In this document: positions 34,221 through 43,795 of the stretch, piece after piece
How positions within the stretch are numbered: position 1 is the first letter of the stretch
How the letters are laid out: every line of letters begins with the position of its first letter
Origin: Acetatifactor aquisgranensis
GTDB taxonomy: Bacteria > Bacillota > Clostridia > Lachnospirales > Lachnospiraceae
Reading direction: 5' to 3'
NCBI RefSeq assembly: GCF_943193215.1
Contig: NZ_CALPDH010000028.1
Span: 14,461 to 78,460 of the forward strand
DNA: 64,000 bases
Notes under the pieces: generated by a model
Seen by the model: the letters and a program-made list of their open reading frames with translations, nothing else
Told to the model about the DNA's origin: nothing
Databases searched by the model: none
Position numbers and translations under genes: made by a program

Positions 34221-34460
34221 TTACAGGTAGCGGAAAAGCTCTGCCGCCGCTTCCTTTTTCACAGTCTCCTGTACATCCAGCACCTCCACCTTTACCTCCC
34301 TGTTGCCGAAAGATATGGTGATGACATCGCCCTGCCTCACCTCCGCGGAGGCTTTCGCCACCTTGTCGTTTATCATCACGCGCCCGCTGTCGCAGGCCTC
34401 GTTGGCCACGGTGCGCCGCTTAATCAGTCTGGACACTTTCAGATACTTATCCAATCTCAT
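34221..34460 (-). CDS. S4-domain RNA-binding protein (YabO/RqcP-like)
   Basis: 79 residues, almost entirely an S4 domain: MRLDKYLKVSRLIKRRTVANEACDSGRVMIN. This is the YabO/RqcP protein located upstream of yabP and divIC in Firmicutes. RqcP assists C-terminal alanine tailing of stalled nascent chains with RqcH on 50S subunits. First gene of the yabO-yabP-yabQ-divIC unit. Confidence 0.9.
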   Translation of the reverse strand: MRLDKYLKVSRLIKRRTVANEACDSGRVMINDKVAKASAEVRQGDVITISFGNREVKVEVLDVQETVKKEAAAELFRYL

Positions 34461-34509
34461 GAATCTACGCCTTTCCTTTCATTCCTTTCCGTCATCCGTA
34501 AGTACGCAA

Positions 34510-34539
34510 AAAGCCCGGAGCGCATCTCGACCGGGCTTT
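34510..34539 (-). terminator. Terminator of hup
   Basis: 9-bp arms AAAGCCCGG (34510-34518) and CCGGGCTTT (34531-34539); on the minus strand followed by TTTTTG. Directly after the HU gene. Confidence 0.88.
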
Positions 34540-34567
34540 GTGACTCATCACATTTTAAATGATGTTA

Positions 34568-34843
34568 TTACTCGTTCACGACATCCTTTAAAGCCTTGCC
34601 AGCCTTAAACTTAGGAGCCTTGGAAGCAGCAATCGGCATGGGCTCGTTGGTCTGCGGATTCCTGCCCTCTCTGGCCTTTCTCTCCACTACCTCAAAAGTC
34701 CCGAAGCCAACCAGCTGAACTTTCTCACCTTTCTTCAGTTCGTCAGCAACCACATCTGTGAAAGCCTTCAAAGCCTTTTCAGCGTCCTTTTTGGAAATTC
34801 CAGCCTGCTCAGCAATTGCTGCGGTCAATTCAGTTTTGTTCAT
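34568..34843 (-). CDS. hup: DNA-binding protein HU
   Basis: 91 residues, canonical HU: MNKTELTAAIAEQAGISKKD, VQLVGFGTFEVVERKAREGRNP and the DNA-arm motif NPQTNEPMPIAASKAPKFK. Histone-like dimer that bends and compacts DNA. AGGAGG precedes the ATG; its own promoter and terminator make it a single-gene unit. Confidence 0.97.
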   Translation of the reverse strand: MNKTELTAAIAEQAGISKKDAEKALKAFTDVVADELKKGEKVQLVGFGTFEVVERKAREGRNPQTNEPMPIAASKAPKFKAGKALKDVVNE

Positions 34844-34917
34844 ATTGAACTCCTCCTATAATGAGTTTCTTTGTTAATGTACATTTCTAAGTTATCCCTC
34901 TGAAACGTCTATACATA

Positions 34918-34946
34918 TATATATCTGGTTTTCTCAGGTTTGTCAA
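34918..34946 (-). promoter_or_regulatory. Promoter of hup
   Basis: Minus strand: -35 TTGACA (34941-34946), 17-bp spacer, -10 TATATA (34918-34923), in an otherwise AT-rich gap. Confidence 0.8.
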
Positions 34947-35008
34947 GGCATTTTCTGCAAATATTCCATCATATTCAATCACTTTCCTGATCTTTCAGTC
35001 TCTGTCAT

Positions 35009-36451
35009 TCAGTCTGCGGCTGAAGAGCCTGCATCCGCAGAACTTTCAGATGAGCTGCCTCTCTCTGAAGAGCTTCCGGATTCCCCGGAAGATGAGCCGC
35101 TCTCCGAAGAGCTTCCGGACTCTGTGGCATATTTGGCCAGGTCCGCAAAAGCGAAAGAAATATCCTTTTCCTCATTGTCGATCTGAACGGTGTAGCTCTT
35201 GGTCTCATAGCCCGTCATCCGCAGGATGATGATATGGGATCCCTCCACTTTCTTGAAACTGCAGGGGGCGATTCCCACATAGCTCCCGTCCAGGTATACC
35301 TCCACACCCTCCGGAGCATCTATATATACCTTATAATAGTCCGTGATGATATCGGCAGAAGACTCCGTGCTGCTCTCGCCATCTGACGACTCCTCCCCGG
35401 CGCTGCCGTCCACCGGCTCCAAAGTAAGGTCATAGGCCAGGGACTCCTGGGCTACCCGGATGTACTGGGTGATGGACTGATATCCGTCCGCCCGGGCAAT
35501 CAGCTGATGCAGGCCGTACTCCAGCGTCTGAGGCACGGATACATCCACCACTGCGCCGTCCACGTACAATTCCGCGCCGGAAGGCTTCACAGAGAAGAGG
35601 ACTGTGCCCGTCTGGGGCTCGGGTATCTCCAAATCACCGATATCCAGCACCGTCTCCTCATTGCGGCCTATCTGCACGCTCTTGACGCCGCCACCGCCCT
35701 TGTGGGAAATATTCACCTGATACTCCCCCTCCGGCACCAGCAGCAGCATGTCCTCCGTAATCCGCTGTATGACAGACTGTCCCACCTCTATCCAGCCTCC
35801 TACGAATTTCTCGTCGCCCTCAAGGCGCAGATAGCCGTGGCCCTTTTCCACTTTCACGCTTAATACCTGGTTCCCGATGCCCTGAAAGCTCAGCACATCC
35901 GCAGCATTCAGGTCCATCAGCTCGATGTTCATGCCCTCCGACAGGTACTGGGTATTTTCCGTGAGCTTATAGGTATCCTCGCCGATGCTCACCTCTCCTC
36001 TGGCCGGATTCATCTCATAGCGCGTCACATCTTTGTTGATCCAGCTTTTCTCCGACTGCCGCATGCTGGTCAGATGCTTCTTCGACTTTAGGAAAGTCAC
36101 ATCCACGATGTCGCCCTTTTCTATCTGGCTGATGGAAACCGCATCGCCGTATTTATCATAGAGTTTGGTGGTGCCGTCCATGGAAAGCGTATAATTCTTT
36201 CCCAGTTCCAGATTCCGGAAAGTCACCGTGTTCTCCTCGCTGTCCCTGTCCACCAGAATGGCCGTGTCCGCCGAGTCGTAACTCTCGGGCCCCGGCACCA
36301 CGAAGCCTGTGTCCACCCGCTCCGGCTGGGATCCGCTTTCTTTCCCTGCCCCCATAAAAGGCGCTGCGCAGGCAGAAAATGACAATGCTGTCATAATAAT
36401 GGCAGCTGCCGCTCTCCGCCTGCTCCATGTTCCTGTTCTTCTGTCCCGCAT
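35009..36451 (-). CDS. PEGA-domain lipoprotein/exported protein
   Basis: About 480 residues. Starts MRDRRTGTWSRRR with a signal region ending in SFSAC, an imperfect lipobox (Phe at -3). Middle: beta-rich repeats with VTFRNLELGKNYTL. Then two PEGA domains, LFSVKPSGAELYVDGAVVD and a second with VYIDAPEGVEVYLDGSYVGIAP followed by HIIILRMTGYETK; PEGA domains are surface beta modules. The C-terminal 35 residues are a Ser/Glu repeat (ESGSSSESG and variants). GGAG precedes the chosen ATG. A cell-surface structural role is likely, but no specific function is known. Confidence 0.8.
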   Translation of the reverse strand: MRDRRTGTWSRRRAAAAIIMTALSFSACAAPFMGAGKESGSQPERVDTGFVVPGPESYDSADTAILVDRDSEENTVTFRNLELGKNYTLSMDGTTKLYDKYGDAVSISQIEKGDIVDVTFLKSKKHLTSMRQSEKSWINKDVTRYEMNPARGEVSIGEDTYKLTENTQYLSEGMNIELMDLNAADVLSFQGIGNQVLSVKVEKGHGYLRLEGDEKFVGGWIEVGQSVIQRITEDMLLLVPEGEYQVNISHKGGGGVKSVQIGRNEETVLDIGDLEIPEPQTGTVLFSVKPSGAELYVDGAVVDVSVPQTLEYGLHQLIARADGYQSITQYIRVAQESLAYDLTLEPVDGSAGEESSDGESSTESSADIITDYYKVYIDAPEGVEVYLDGSYVGIAPCSFKKVEGSHIIILRMTGYETKSYTVQIDNEEKDISFAFADLAKYATESGSSSESGSSSGESGSSSERGSSSESSADAGSSAAD

Positions 36452-36511
36452 TTTATCTCCATCTCTCTTCACGTACATATATCCTCTTTCGTCCGCCCTG
36501 CCCGCAGACTA

Positions 36512-37531
36512 TTACCGCAGTCTGCCCACACGGCGGAATACCTCATCCAGAAAATGCTGCTTTTCTTTCTCCTGGGCGATGACCCGCTCCAGCTTTTCCT
36601 GATTCTTGCCGGGAATCCATGCTTTCCCGGAATTATAATAGAAATTCACGATTTTCCAGAATTTCTCCGGGTAGGCCAGCCTGTAATACAGGTCGATCCA
36701 GCTTCTGGCCGATATGGGGCGTTCTTTCTCGTAAGCCGCAAGCAGCTCCTCCCCTAAGCCTACGGACCAGTTGCTCTTTTCCAGAAGCTTTCGCAGCAGC
36801 AGATACAGATCCCGGATAGGATCGTCGCACATACATTTTTCAAAATTCACCACGAACCAGCCGTTCATCCCAAGCAAAATGTTGTGATACTGATAATCTC
36901 CATGGCAGAGGACTGCCCTGTCCGCCTTCCGGGCAGACTGCCGGCGCTGTGTGTCCGCTTCGAATGACCGGCAGTATTCCCGCCACTGCTCCGTCACGGC
37001 AAAGGCCTGCTCCAGAAAAGGATCGAAAGCTTTCCGCAGGCTGGTCTCGAACCAGCTCTTCTGGCCCTTCTGCTGCAGGTACTTGCGCACCCGCTTCAAT
37101 TCCTTATTGTGTTTATCATACTCCTTTTCCGGGGAAAAAGCCACTGGAAGATTCGGCATATCGGCCGGAAGCTCCATGCTCCCGTGAAGCCTGGCCAGGA
37201 GACGCACCGCCTCGGCGCACTCACGGCTGTCATGGACATTGCACTCCCTGCCCTCCTGCCATGTCTTCAGCACATATCCCGTACCGTCCATGTCCTTGAC
37301 CAACAGCGAGCCCTCCCTGTCAGGTATGATACTTTCCACCCGCACCAGCCCCGCCTGAGCTATCTGCTTCAGCAGTCTGTCCTGAAGGCCGATTCTGTCA
37401 TAGCTTCCCGAATATTCCTTGAAAATCAGACATCCTCTGTCGGTGTCGCACACAATGGCGCCACGGCCCTTTCTGGTGCGGAGCACCTCGATTTCATACT
37501 GTTCCAGCAACTCAACTGCCCTGTCGTTCAC
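36512..37531 (-). CDS. CotS-family spore coat kinase-like protein
   Basis: 339 residues of the CotS/aminoglycoside-phosphotransferase fold: YDRIGLQDRLLKQIAQ, LARLHGSMELP, catalytic-loop motif LCHGDYQYHNIL, and a closing YYNSGKAWIPGKNQEKL typical of the clostridial CotS group. The DFD/IDFD metal-binding motif reads VVNFEK, with Asn where Asp normally binds Mg, so catalysis is doubtful. The start codon is GTG, preceded by AGGAGGGG. Role: spore coat or spore-surface glycan assembly, inferred from the family. Confidence 0.82.
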   Translation of the reverse strand: MNDRAVELLEQYEIEVLRTRKGRGAIVCDTDRGCLIFKEYSGSYDRIGLQDRLLKQIAQAGLVRVESIIPDREGSLLVKDMDGTGYVLKTWQEGRECNVHDSRECAEAVRLLARLHGSMELPADMPNLPVAFSPEKEYDKHNKELKRVRKYLQQKGQKSWFETSLRKAFDPFLEQAFAVTEQWREYCRSFEADTQRRQSARKADRAVLCHGDYQYHNILLGMNGWFVVNFEKCMCDDPIRDLYLLLRKLLEKSNWSVGLGEELLAAYEKERPISARSWIDLYYRLAYPEKFWKIVNFYYNSGKAWIPGKNQEKLERVIAQEKEKQHFLDEVFRRVGRLR

Positions 37532-37676
37532 TACCGTCCCCTCCTGATTGGTTTCTTAGGAACCGATTGCCGTTCCTTATCGCCGTCCTGTGGTCAGTTC
37601 GGTTTATAACCTATCATATGAGAAGATTTCTGAAAGTATGAAGCGTGAGGGGATTTTCTATGCGGCAATTCATTGA

Positions 37677-39059
37677 TTATTTGCCGCGGAAGCCTTCTTC
37701 AGCCGCTTTCGCCAGCAGCCACTCTTTCGTATTGCGGGCCGGATCCTCCAGTACCAGTTCCAGAAGCTGTTTCAGAGCCTCTCCCAGCTCTTTGCCCGGT
37801 TTCCAGCCTGCGGCTATCAGATCGGAGCCTGACACGGCAAGCGTCTTTAGGGATACGCACTGATTCTTTTCTAAGATTTCTTTATAAAGCCCCTGCCATT
37901 TCTCCAGCATATCCAGTTTCTCCCGGCGCAGGTACGTGCTCTGGGCCAGGATGTCCGCCCGCTTCACCGCAAAGAGCGCCGGAAAGGCGTCCTCGCCGAT
38001 TCGGTTCATGGCCCTGCGGGCCAGACGGATGTCGATATCCATGCCGTTGCCATAATCATGATACTGCACCAGCCTGCACACCTTGCGGATGGTATCATTG
38101 TCGAATTTCAGCCGCCGGAGGATTTTCTCCGCCATCCTGGCCCCCACTGCCGCATGGCCGTGGAAATGGTTCTGTCCCTTTTCGTCCAGAGTCATGACGG
38201 CAGGCTTTCCGATGTCGTGCAGCAGCATGGCCAGCCGCAGCACGCTGTCCGCCTCCACATAGCCCAGAGAATGCAGGATATGCTCCCCCACGCTGTAGCA
38301 GTGGTGGGGATGGTTCTGCGGGGTCTCACAGGCTTTGTCAAATTCCGGGAAGAACACTTTTGTGACGCCAGTGTCATATGCAATCCGCAGATAATCCGGA
38401 TGGGGCGAGACCATCAGCTTTGTCAGCTCCACCTGAATCCGCTCCGCGCTGATCCGGCTTAAAGCAGGAGCCAGCTTTACGATGGCCGCAGTGGTCTCCT
38501 CCTCTAATGCATAACCCAGCTGGGCAGAAAAACGGATGGCCCGCAGAATGCGCAGAGCATCTTCCTCAAAACGCTCCTCCGCATTCCCCACACAGCGCAC
38601 CGCTCCGGCTTTCAGGTCCTCCATACCGCCGAAGAGGTCCACCAGCCCCGCCGCGTCATTGTAAGCCATGGCATTGATGGTCAGGTCCCTGCGCCGCAAA
38701 TCCTGCCCCAAATCGGAGGTAAAAGTCACCTCGCTGGGATGCCTGCTGTCCTCATAGGCGCCGTCGATCCGATAGGTGGTCACCTCAAAACCCTCTCCCT
38801 GCAGCATGACAGTGACAGTGCCGTGCTGAAGCCCGGTGTCGATGGTCCTTGGAAAAAGCGCCTTTACCTGCTCCGGCCTGGCTGAGGTGGTGATATCCCA
38901 GTCCCGGGGCTCTCTGCCCAGAATGGAATCCCGCACACAGCCGCCCACCACATAGGCTTCAAAGCCTGCTCGCTGAAGTGTCTCTATGATATGTTGCCCC
39001 TTTTGGGGCACTGCTATCCTTATGCCCTGTCCCACAGTCTTCCGAAACCTCCCTGCCAT
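37677..39059 (-). CDS. cca: CCA tRNA nucleotidyltransferase
   Basis: 460 residues. Builds or repairs the 3' CCA of tRNAs; essential here because both visible tRNA genes lack an encoded CCA. Nucleotidyltransferase head with VVGGCVRDSILG and the DxD metal pair in RDWDIT (53-55), FTSDLGQDLRRRDLTINAMAY, the RNA/base-binding RILRAIRFSAQLGY, and a C-terminal HD domain (MLLHDIGKPAV, VQYHDYG). The HD domain is common in Gram-positive forms. AGGATG precedes the ATG. Confidence 0.94.
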   Translation of the reverse strand: MAGRFRKTVGQGIRIAVPQKGQHIIETLQRAGFEAYVVGGCVRDSILGREPRDWDITTSARPEQVKALFPRTIDTGLQHGTVTVMLQGEGFEVTTYRIDGAYEDSRHPSEVTFTSDLGQDLRRRDLTINAMAYNDAAGLVDLFGGMEDLKAGAVRCVGNAEERFEEDALRILRAIRFSAQLGYALEEETTAAIVKLAPALSRISAERIQVELTKLMVSPHPDYLRIAYDTGVTKVFFPEFDKACETPQNHPHHCYSVGEHILHSLGYVEADSVLRLAMLLHDIGKPAVMTLDEKGQNHFHGHAAVGARMAEKILRRLKFDNDTIRKVCRLVQYHDYGNGMDIDIRLARRAMNRIGEDAFPALFAVKRADILAQSTYLRREKLDMLEKWQGLYKEILEKNQCVSLKTLAVSGSDLIAAGWKPGKELGEALKQLLELVLEDPARNTKEWLLAKAAEEGFRGK

Positions 39060-39109
39060 TTTTCATCCTGCCTTACCGGATTCCCTGTCAGCCTTTCATA
39101 TGCCTCTTC

Positions 39110-39922
39110 TTATTCCGCCAGCAGGAAACGCTCTATAACCTGCACCAGCCCGTCTTCGTCATTGGACGCCGTGATATAGTCCGCGGCATCTTTCACTGTC
39201 TGCCGGGCGTTCCCCATGGCCACGCCCACGCCGGCGTAGCGCATCATGGAAATATCGTTGAAACCGTCCCCGCAGCAGATTACGTCCTCTCTGGCAATGC
39301 CGATATGCTCCATCAGCCTGCGCAGGGAATCCCCCTTGTCCACGCCCCTGGGCACGATTTCGATGAAATAGGGCTCGGAGCGGTAAATTGCCAGCATGTC
39401 CCCATACAGAGCCTGCAGCTTTTTCTCCAGTTCCGCCGCTCTTTCGCTCTCTGCCGTCATGAAACATTTGTAAATGTCAAAATCCACGAAAGCCGGGAAA
39501 TCCTCCACATGCCTTACAGGCATCCCATTGATACGGGCCTCCCGGGACACGTATCCGTCCGGCTCAAAGGCAGAGATGACCGTGTCCTCCAAATGGGTGG
39601 CCAGACCGCAGCGATTCTTTGCCGCGAACTCATACAGGCCGGGCACCGCCGCCAGAGGCAGGGGATTCGCGCAGATTACCTCCTCAGTGCCGCAGGCCAT
39701 GACCCGGGCTCCGTTGTGGGAGAGCAGGTAGCCGCCGTACTTTTTCAGTTCCAGCTCGCTCTCATACCGGCGCATGCCAAAATCCGGACGGCCGGAGGCA
39801 AGGACGCACTTATGCCCTTTCTCCAGAGCGGCAAAGATGGCGGCCTTTGTGGCGGGACTGATTTCTTTTCCGGAATTCGTAAGCGTACCGTCGATGTCCA
39901 GTACCAGCGCTTTCCTTTTCAT
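39110..39922 (-). CDS. Cof-type HAD-superfamily phosphatase
   Basis: 270 residues: motif I LVLDIDGTLTN with nucleophile Asp and acid Asp, a C2-type cap, motif III KGDSLRRLMEHIG with Lys, and motif IV CCGDGFNDISMMRYAGVGVAMGNA. Cytoplasmic phosphatase of sugar phosphates or pyridoxal/FMN-like substrates; the exact substrate cannot be told. The start MKRKALVLD is supported by GGGAGG; the frame from 39964 adds 14 codons without a site. Confidence 0.92.
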   Translation of the reverse strand: MKRKALVLDIDGTLTNSGKEISPATKAAIFAALEKGHKCVLASGRPDFGMRRYESELELKKYGGYLLSHNGARVMACGTEEVICANPLPLAAVPGLYEFAAKNRCGLATHLEDTVISAFEPDGYVSREARINGMPVRHVEDFPAFVDFDIYKCFMTAESERAAELEKKLQALYGDMLAIYRSEPYFIEIVPRGVDKGDSLRRLMEHIGIAREDVICCGDGFNDISMMRYAGVGVAMGNARQTVKDAADYITASNDEDGLVQVIERFLLAE

Positions 39923-40024
39923 GCCTTTGTCCTCCCATTTCCGTAATCTGGCGGTTTCCTCCACAGAAGCTTTCCCATCTAAGAAAGGCGGTGAGAACCC
40001 CCACCGCCCATCCAGATACTTGAT

Positions 40025-41695
40025 TTATTCCGCGGAATCTTCCGCTCCGGCATCCTCTTCGCCTCCGGAGGCCTCGGAACTTTCCGAATCCTCAGATCCA
40101 ACCGCGCTTTCCGAAGAGCCCTCGTCCTCCGAGCCTGCTCCCTCTTCCGATGCCGCCTCAGAGGATTCCTGCGCAGCGGCCTCTTCCTCCGCCTGCACTT
40201 TCAGGTAATTCAGGTTCCCTTTCGGATCGTCCACCGTGCCTTCAGCCATAAGGCCGTCCACATACTCAGACATCCTCTGGCTGATCATGGTCTGACGGAT
40301 GCTCAGAATCCACTCCGCCTCATTGGTCCCCTTATAGTACAGCACATAGGTATTTTCCTCGCCCTCAGGAGAAATGACAGCGCTGTCACCTTCCGCGCGG
40401 CCCTCTTCATGAATCCAGTCGCTCACCTCCGTGGGCAAGGAAGCAGATGTCACAGCCTCCAGCAGGCCTCCCTCCGCTGACATGGCAGCAGGGTCATTGT
40501 GCTTGTCGCAGAGCTCCGCAAAACTCTCTTCCGTAGCCGCCCCGGCTTTCCACTCATCCAGGATAGCCTGTCCGTTTTCCGCATCCGTCACAATCACACG
40601 GATATCCGCGGCAAGCGTCTCGTCCAGATAGCGGCCCGCGAATTCCACCGCATAATAACGATGGCTGGAGGAATCCTCGATTACAGTGGAATCGCCGGCT
40701 TTCCTCTCCTCATCGAACAGCCAGTCCTGGAGCAGATAAGTAGCCGTACTCCTGCGCACATTCTCCCGCAGTTCGCCGTCTGTCTTCACCGTCTTCACGA
40801 CTCTGTCCGCCTGCTCTTTGGCTTCGGCCATGGCAGCTTCAATCTCTGCCTCGGAGGGCTGGTATGCCTGCTCTTCTCCCTCCGCTCCATCCTCCGCAGC
40901 CTCATCCTCTGTCTCCTCCACGGGATCCGCCAGTTCCGTAGGCTCCGTGGGAAGTTCCGCATCCACGGTGGTCACATAGTAATCCACGGAATCATAAGTC
41001 GCCTTATTCTCCTCATAATAAGCCTGAATCTCCTCCGCGGAAGGAGTCTGGCGCCCGGACAGCTCGTCATAGTATCCCGCCACGTACAGGGACTCTTCCA
41101 CATAGGGCTTCAGCCTTGCCAAAGTAGCGTAAGGGCCGTACAGCTCTTTCACATAATTCTTCACCGTGGTTCCGTTCTCGGAGGCCGCGGCTTCCAGGGA
41201 TTCCGAATATCTGGCGTAATCCTCCGCCGTATCGTAGGTAAATCCCTCCGCCCTTGCCTGGGCTGACAGGCTCTTGTTCCGAATCATGTTCTCTACCGCC
41301 AGCTGCTGGAAATAGTCTCCCCAGGTGAGGGTCTCCGAATACATCTGGGAGGAGAAATCGCTGGCAGGGTCTATCCCCATCATATAAAGATAATAGCCGT
41401 ACTGGCTCAGATAGCTGCTGACAGCCATATTATACTCATAGTCGAATTCCACCCTGGATATGTTCTCTCCATTTATCTTCACATAGTTCCCATGCACTGT
41501 AAGATAATTCCGGATAGGGAAAGATGCCACCAGACACACCAGCGCCGCCACGATCACGATGCCTATGATATTGTCCCTGCGTCTGCTCTTTTCCGCCCTC
41601 TCTTTCTCTTCCTTTCTCCGCTGCATCTTCAGATCGTATTTGGTCACCACTTTCTCCGGCGCCTGATCTGTATTCTGCGTCTGTTTTTTAGACAT
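40025..41695 (-). CDS. Membrane-anchored SurA/PrsA-like foldase
   Basis: 556 residues. A basic cytoplasmic N-terminus, one membrane helix (IIGIVIVAALVCLVASFPI), then a SurA-type chaperone region beginning INGENISRVEFDYEYN, in which Met/Tyr-rich helices follow. Parvulin-like stretches are seen at DIRVIVTDAENGQAILDEW and EEGRAEGDSAVISPEGEENT. The PPIase core is divergent, so isomerase activity is uncertain; a chaperone for exported proteins is likely. Two acidic low-complexity regions occur: one in the middle (EETEDEAAEDGAEGEEQ) and a Ser/Glu tail of about 55 residues. Confidence 0.78.
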   Translation of the reverse strand: MSKKQTQNTDQAPEKVVTKYDLKMQRRKEEKERAEKSRRRDNIIGIVIVAALVCLVASFPIRNYLTVHGNYVKINGENISRVEFDYEYNMAVSSYLSQYGYYLYMMGIDPASDFSSQMYSETLTWGDYFQQLAVENMIRNKSLSAQARAEGFTYDTAEDYARYSESLEAAASENGTTVKNYVKELYGPYATLARLKPYVEESLYVAGYYDELSGRQTPSAEEIQAYYEENKATYDSVDYYVTTVDAELPTEPTELADPVEETEDEAAEDGAEGEEQAYQPSEAEIEAAMAEAKEQADRVVKTVKTDGELRENVRRSTATYLLQDWLFDEERKAGDSTVIEDSSSHRYYAVEFAGRYLDETLAADIRVIVTDAENGQAILDEWKAGAATEESFAELCDKHNDPAAMSAEGGLLEAVTSASLPTEVSDWIHEEGRAEGDSAVISPEGEENTYVLYYKGTNEAEWILSIRQTMISQRMSEYVDGLMAEGTVDDPKGNLNYLKVQAEEEAAAQESSEAASEEGAGSEDEGSSESAVGSEDSESSEASGGEEDAGAEDSAE

Positions 41696-41776
41696 GCCGA
41701 ATGTCTCCTTTCTGATTTATCGTTCCGCTGTCTTTCACACCGACTTATTGTACATTATTCTTCGCAAAAAAGAAAG

Positions 41777-43450
41777 CTATTTCACATATTTTTCAAGCTT
41801 TTCCACAATATTTTTCATGCAGCCGTCCTCAAAGGGGCTCATCAGGCCCGCATCTTTTACCATATTGGTGAAGAAATCGCTGGCGGAAAGCCTGCACAGC
41901 TTCAGATAACTCTCCCATGCCCCCCGGAAATCCGCGTCCATCTTCACCTTGTACTGCAGCGCGCAGCTCTGGGCCAGACAGTAGTCGATATAGTAGAAAG
42001 GAGAGGTATAAATATGCTGCTGCTTCTGCCAGAAGCCGCCCTTTCCGAAGAAAGCGTCATCACCGTAATCCTGATGAGGCCTGTACTCCCGCTCCAGTTC
42101 AAGCCATGCGGCATGCCGCTGATCCGGAGTCATGTCCGGATTTTCGTAGACGATGTGCTGGAATTCGTCCACCATGCATCCATAGGGGATGAACGCCGCC
42201 GCGTCCTCCAGATGCATCTCAATATAATCCCGGGCCCGGTCTCCGAAGAAAAGCGGCATCCAGTCCTGCGTGAAGAACTCCATGGACATAGAATGAATCT
42301 CCGCCGTCTCCATGGTGATATCGGCATGCTCTCTGACAGGATCCTTGCCGGAGAGCCACCCCTGGAACGCGTGGCCGCACTCATGGGTGATGACATCCAC
42401 GTCTCCGCTGGTGCCGTTGAAATTGGCGAACACGAAAGGAGCCTCGTACACCGGCATATAGGTCATATAGCCGCCTGCCCGCTTGGTCTTTCGCCCGAGC
42501 ACGTCAAACAGTTCATTTTCCATCATAAAATCGTAGAATTCCTTTGTCTGGGGGGAGAGCTCGCTGTACATCTTCCGCCCTGCCTCCAGAATCTCGTCCG
42601 GCGTACCGAAAGGCGCGGGATTCCCCTCCTTGAAGTACACCGCCGTGTCGATGTAACTGAGCTTCTCGAGTCCCAGCCTCTGCCGCCTGCGCTCATGGAG
42701 CTTCTCCGCAAAGGGGACGAAGTCCTCCTTGACCTGCCTGCGGAAATTCTCCACCTCCCGGCGCCCGTAGCAGTTGCGGTTCATGCGGTAATAGCCAAGC
42801 TCCAGGTAATTTTCATATCCCATGGCCTTAGCCTGGGCTGTGCGGTTCTTCACTAGCTTGTCGTATATTTCGTCCAGCGCCCGGGCATTGGCGGCGAAGA
42901 AATCGCTCTGGGCTTTCCATGCGGCGGCGCGGATATTCCTGTCCTTGTGCACCGTATAGGGACGCAGCAGGGAAAGGTTCAGTACCTGTCCGTCAAAGGG
43001 AATCTTTGCGTTTGCGATCAGCTTGCTGTACTCGGTGGTCAGATTGTTCTCTTCCTGCATCAGGGGAATCAGCTTCTCGTCCATGGCTTTCTGGGCGATC
43101 TCCATGTTTTTGAAAGCCACGGGGCCGATTTTCTCCACCAGCTTGTCCCGATAGGGAGACGCGTAGAGCTTCTTTTCATATTCCAGTATCAGGTTGTGGT
43201 AAACGGGGGATTTCTCATTATAATACTCATGCTCCGCATTGTAGAACTCATCTGTGGTGTCCACGTCATAGCGGATGTGGGCGATGGTCATCCGGGTGCT
43301 GACCTGGTCTGTCAGGGCATAGTATTTCCGGTGGACGGCGAACTGCTCCTCCCCGTCTTTTGCCTTGTCGAACTCTTCCATGAGAGCCCGCATCTGTCTC
43401 TCCACTTCGTCAAAATCCACGCGCTCATAGGGCATATCCTTGAATTTCAT
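41777..43450 (-). CDS. M3-family oligoendopeptidase (PepF-like)
   Basis: 558-residue cytoplasmic zinc peptidase. HECGHAFQGW holds the HExxH zinc motif at 356-360, with the third ligand Glu in the following helix (ADITMETAEIHSMSMEFFT). Length matches the M3B group, which degrade oligopeptides of about 6-20 residues. The start MKFKDMPYERVDFDE is chosen for GAGAGGAAG; the frame from 43495 has 15 extra codons. Confidence 0.93.
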   Translation of the reverse strand: MKFKDMPYERVDFDEVERQMRALMEEFDKAKDGEEQFAVHRKYYALTDQVSTRMTIAHIRYDVDTTDEFYNAEHEYYNEKSPVYHNLILEYEKKLYASPYRDKLVEKIGPVAFKNMEIAQKAMDEKLIPLMQEENNLTTEYSKLIANAKIPFDGQVLNLSLLRPYTVHKDRNIRAAAWKAQSDFFAANARALDEIYDKLVKNRTAQAKAMGYENYLELGYYRMNRNCYGRREVENFRRQVKEDFVPFAEKLHERRRQRLGLEKLSYIDTAVYFKEGNPAPFGTPDEILEAGRKMYSELSPQTKEFYDFMMENELFDVLGRKTKRAGGYMTYMPVYEAPFVFANFNGTSGDVDVITHECGHAFQGWLSGKDPVREHADITMETAEIHSMSMEFFTQDWMPLFFGDRARDYIEMHLEDAAAFIPYGCMVDEFQHIVYENPDMTPDQRHAAWLELEREYRPHQDYGDDAFFGKGGFWQKQQHIYTSPFYYIDYCLAQSCALQYKVKMDADFRGAWESYLKLCRLSASDFFTNMVKDAGLMSPFEDGCMKNIVEKLEKYVK

Positions 43451-43795
43451 TTTGCTTCCTCTCTCTTCTTTTCCTTTTTCTCCGCTTGTCCGCACGTTCC
43501 GGACACGGCTGCCATTGTTCCCATCGTGCCATAATCCCGATTACTCCGCGCACATGGACGCAAAAGCTGGCACAATGCCCTTCTGGATCAATATTATATC
43601 AGATTCCGCAGCTTTTTCAAGCTATTTGCATTCGTCCGGCCGCCAATCACAAAATATCAAAGGATCCTTGTTAAAATTGACTAAATTTTTTATAAAAATT
43701 TTAAGACCTGTCTCTTGCGAATTAAATATACAAATGCTAAAATAGATACGATTTATCTTACATATTATTTTATAAATGAGTCGGAGGTAAAAAAC
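43451..43795. promoter_or_regulatory. Divergent promoter region (pepF-like / membrane protein)
   Basis: 345-bp gap with two outward promoters. Minus strand: -35 TTGAAA (43615-43620), 16-bp spacer, -10 TATAAT (43593-43598) for the M3 peptidase, leaving a leader of about 140 nt. Plus strand: -35 TTGCGA (43715-43720), 17-bp spacer, -10 TAAAAT (43738-43743) for the membrane protein at 43796. Nothing else recognised. Confidence 0.75.
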
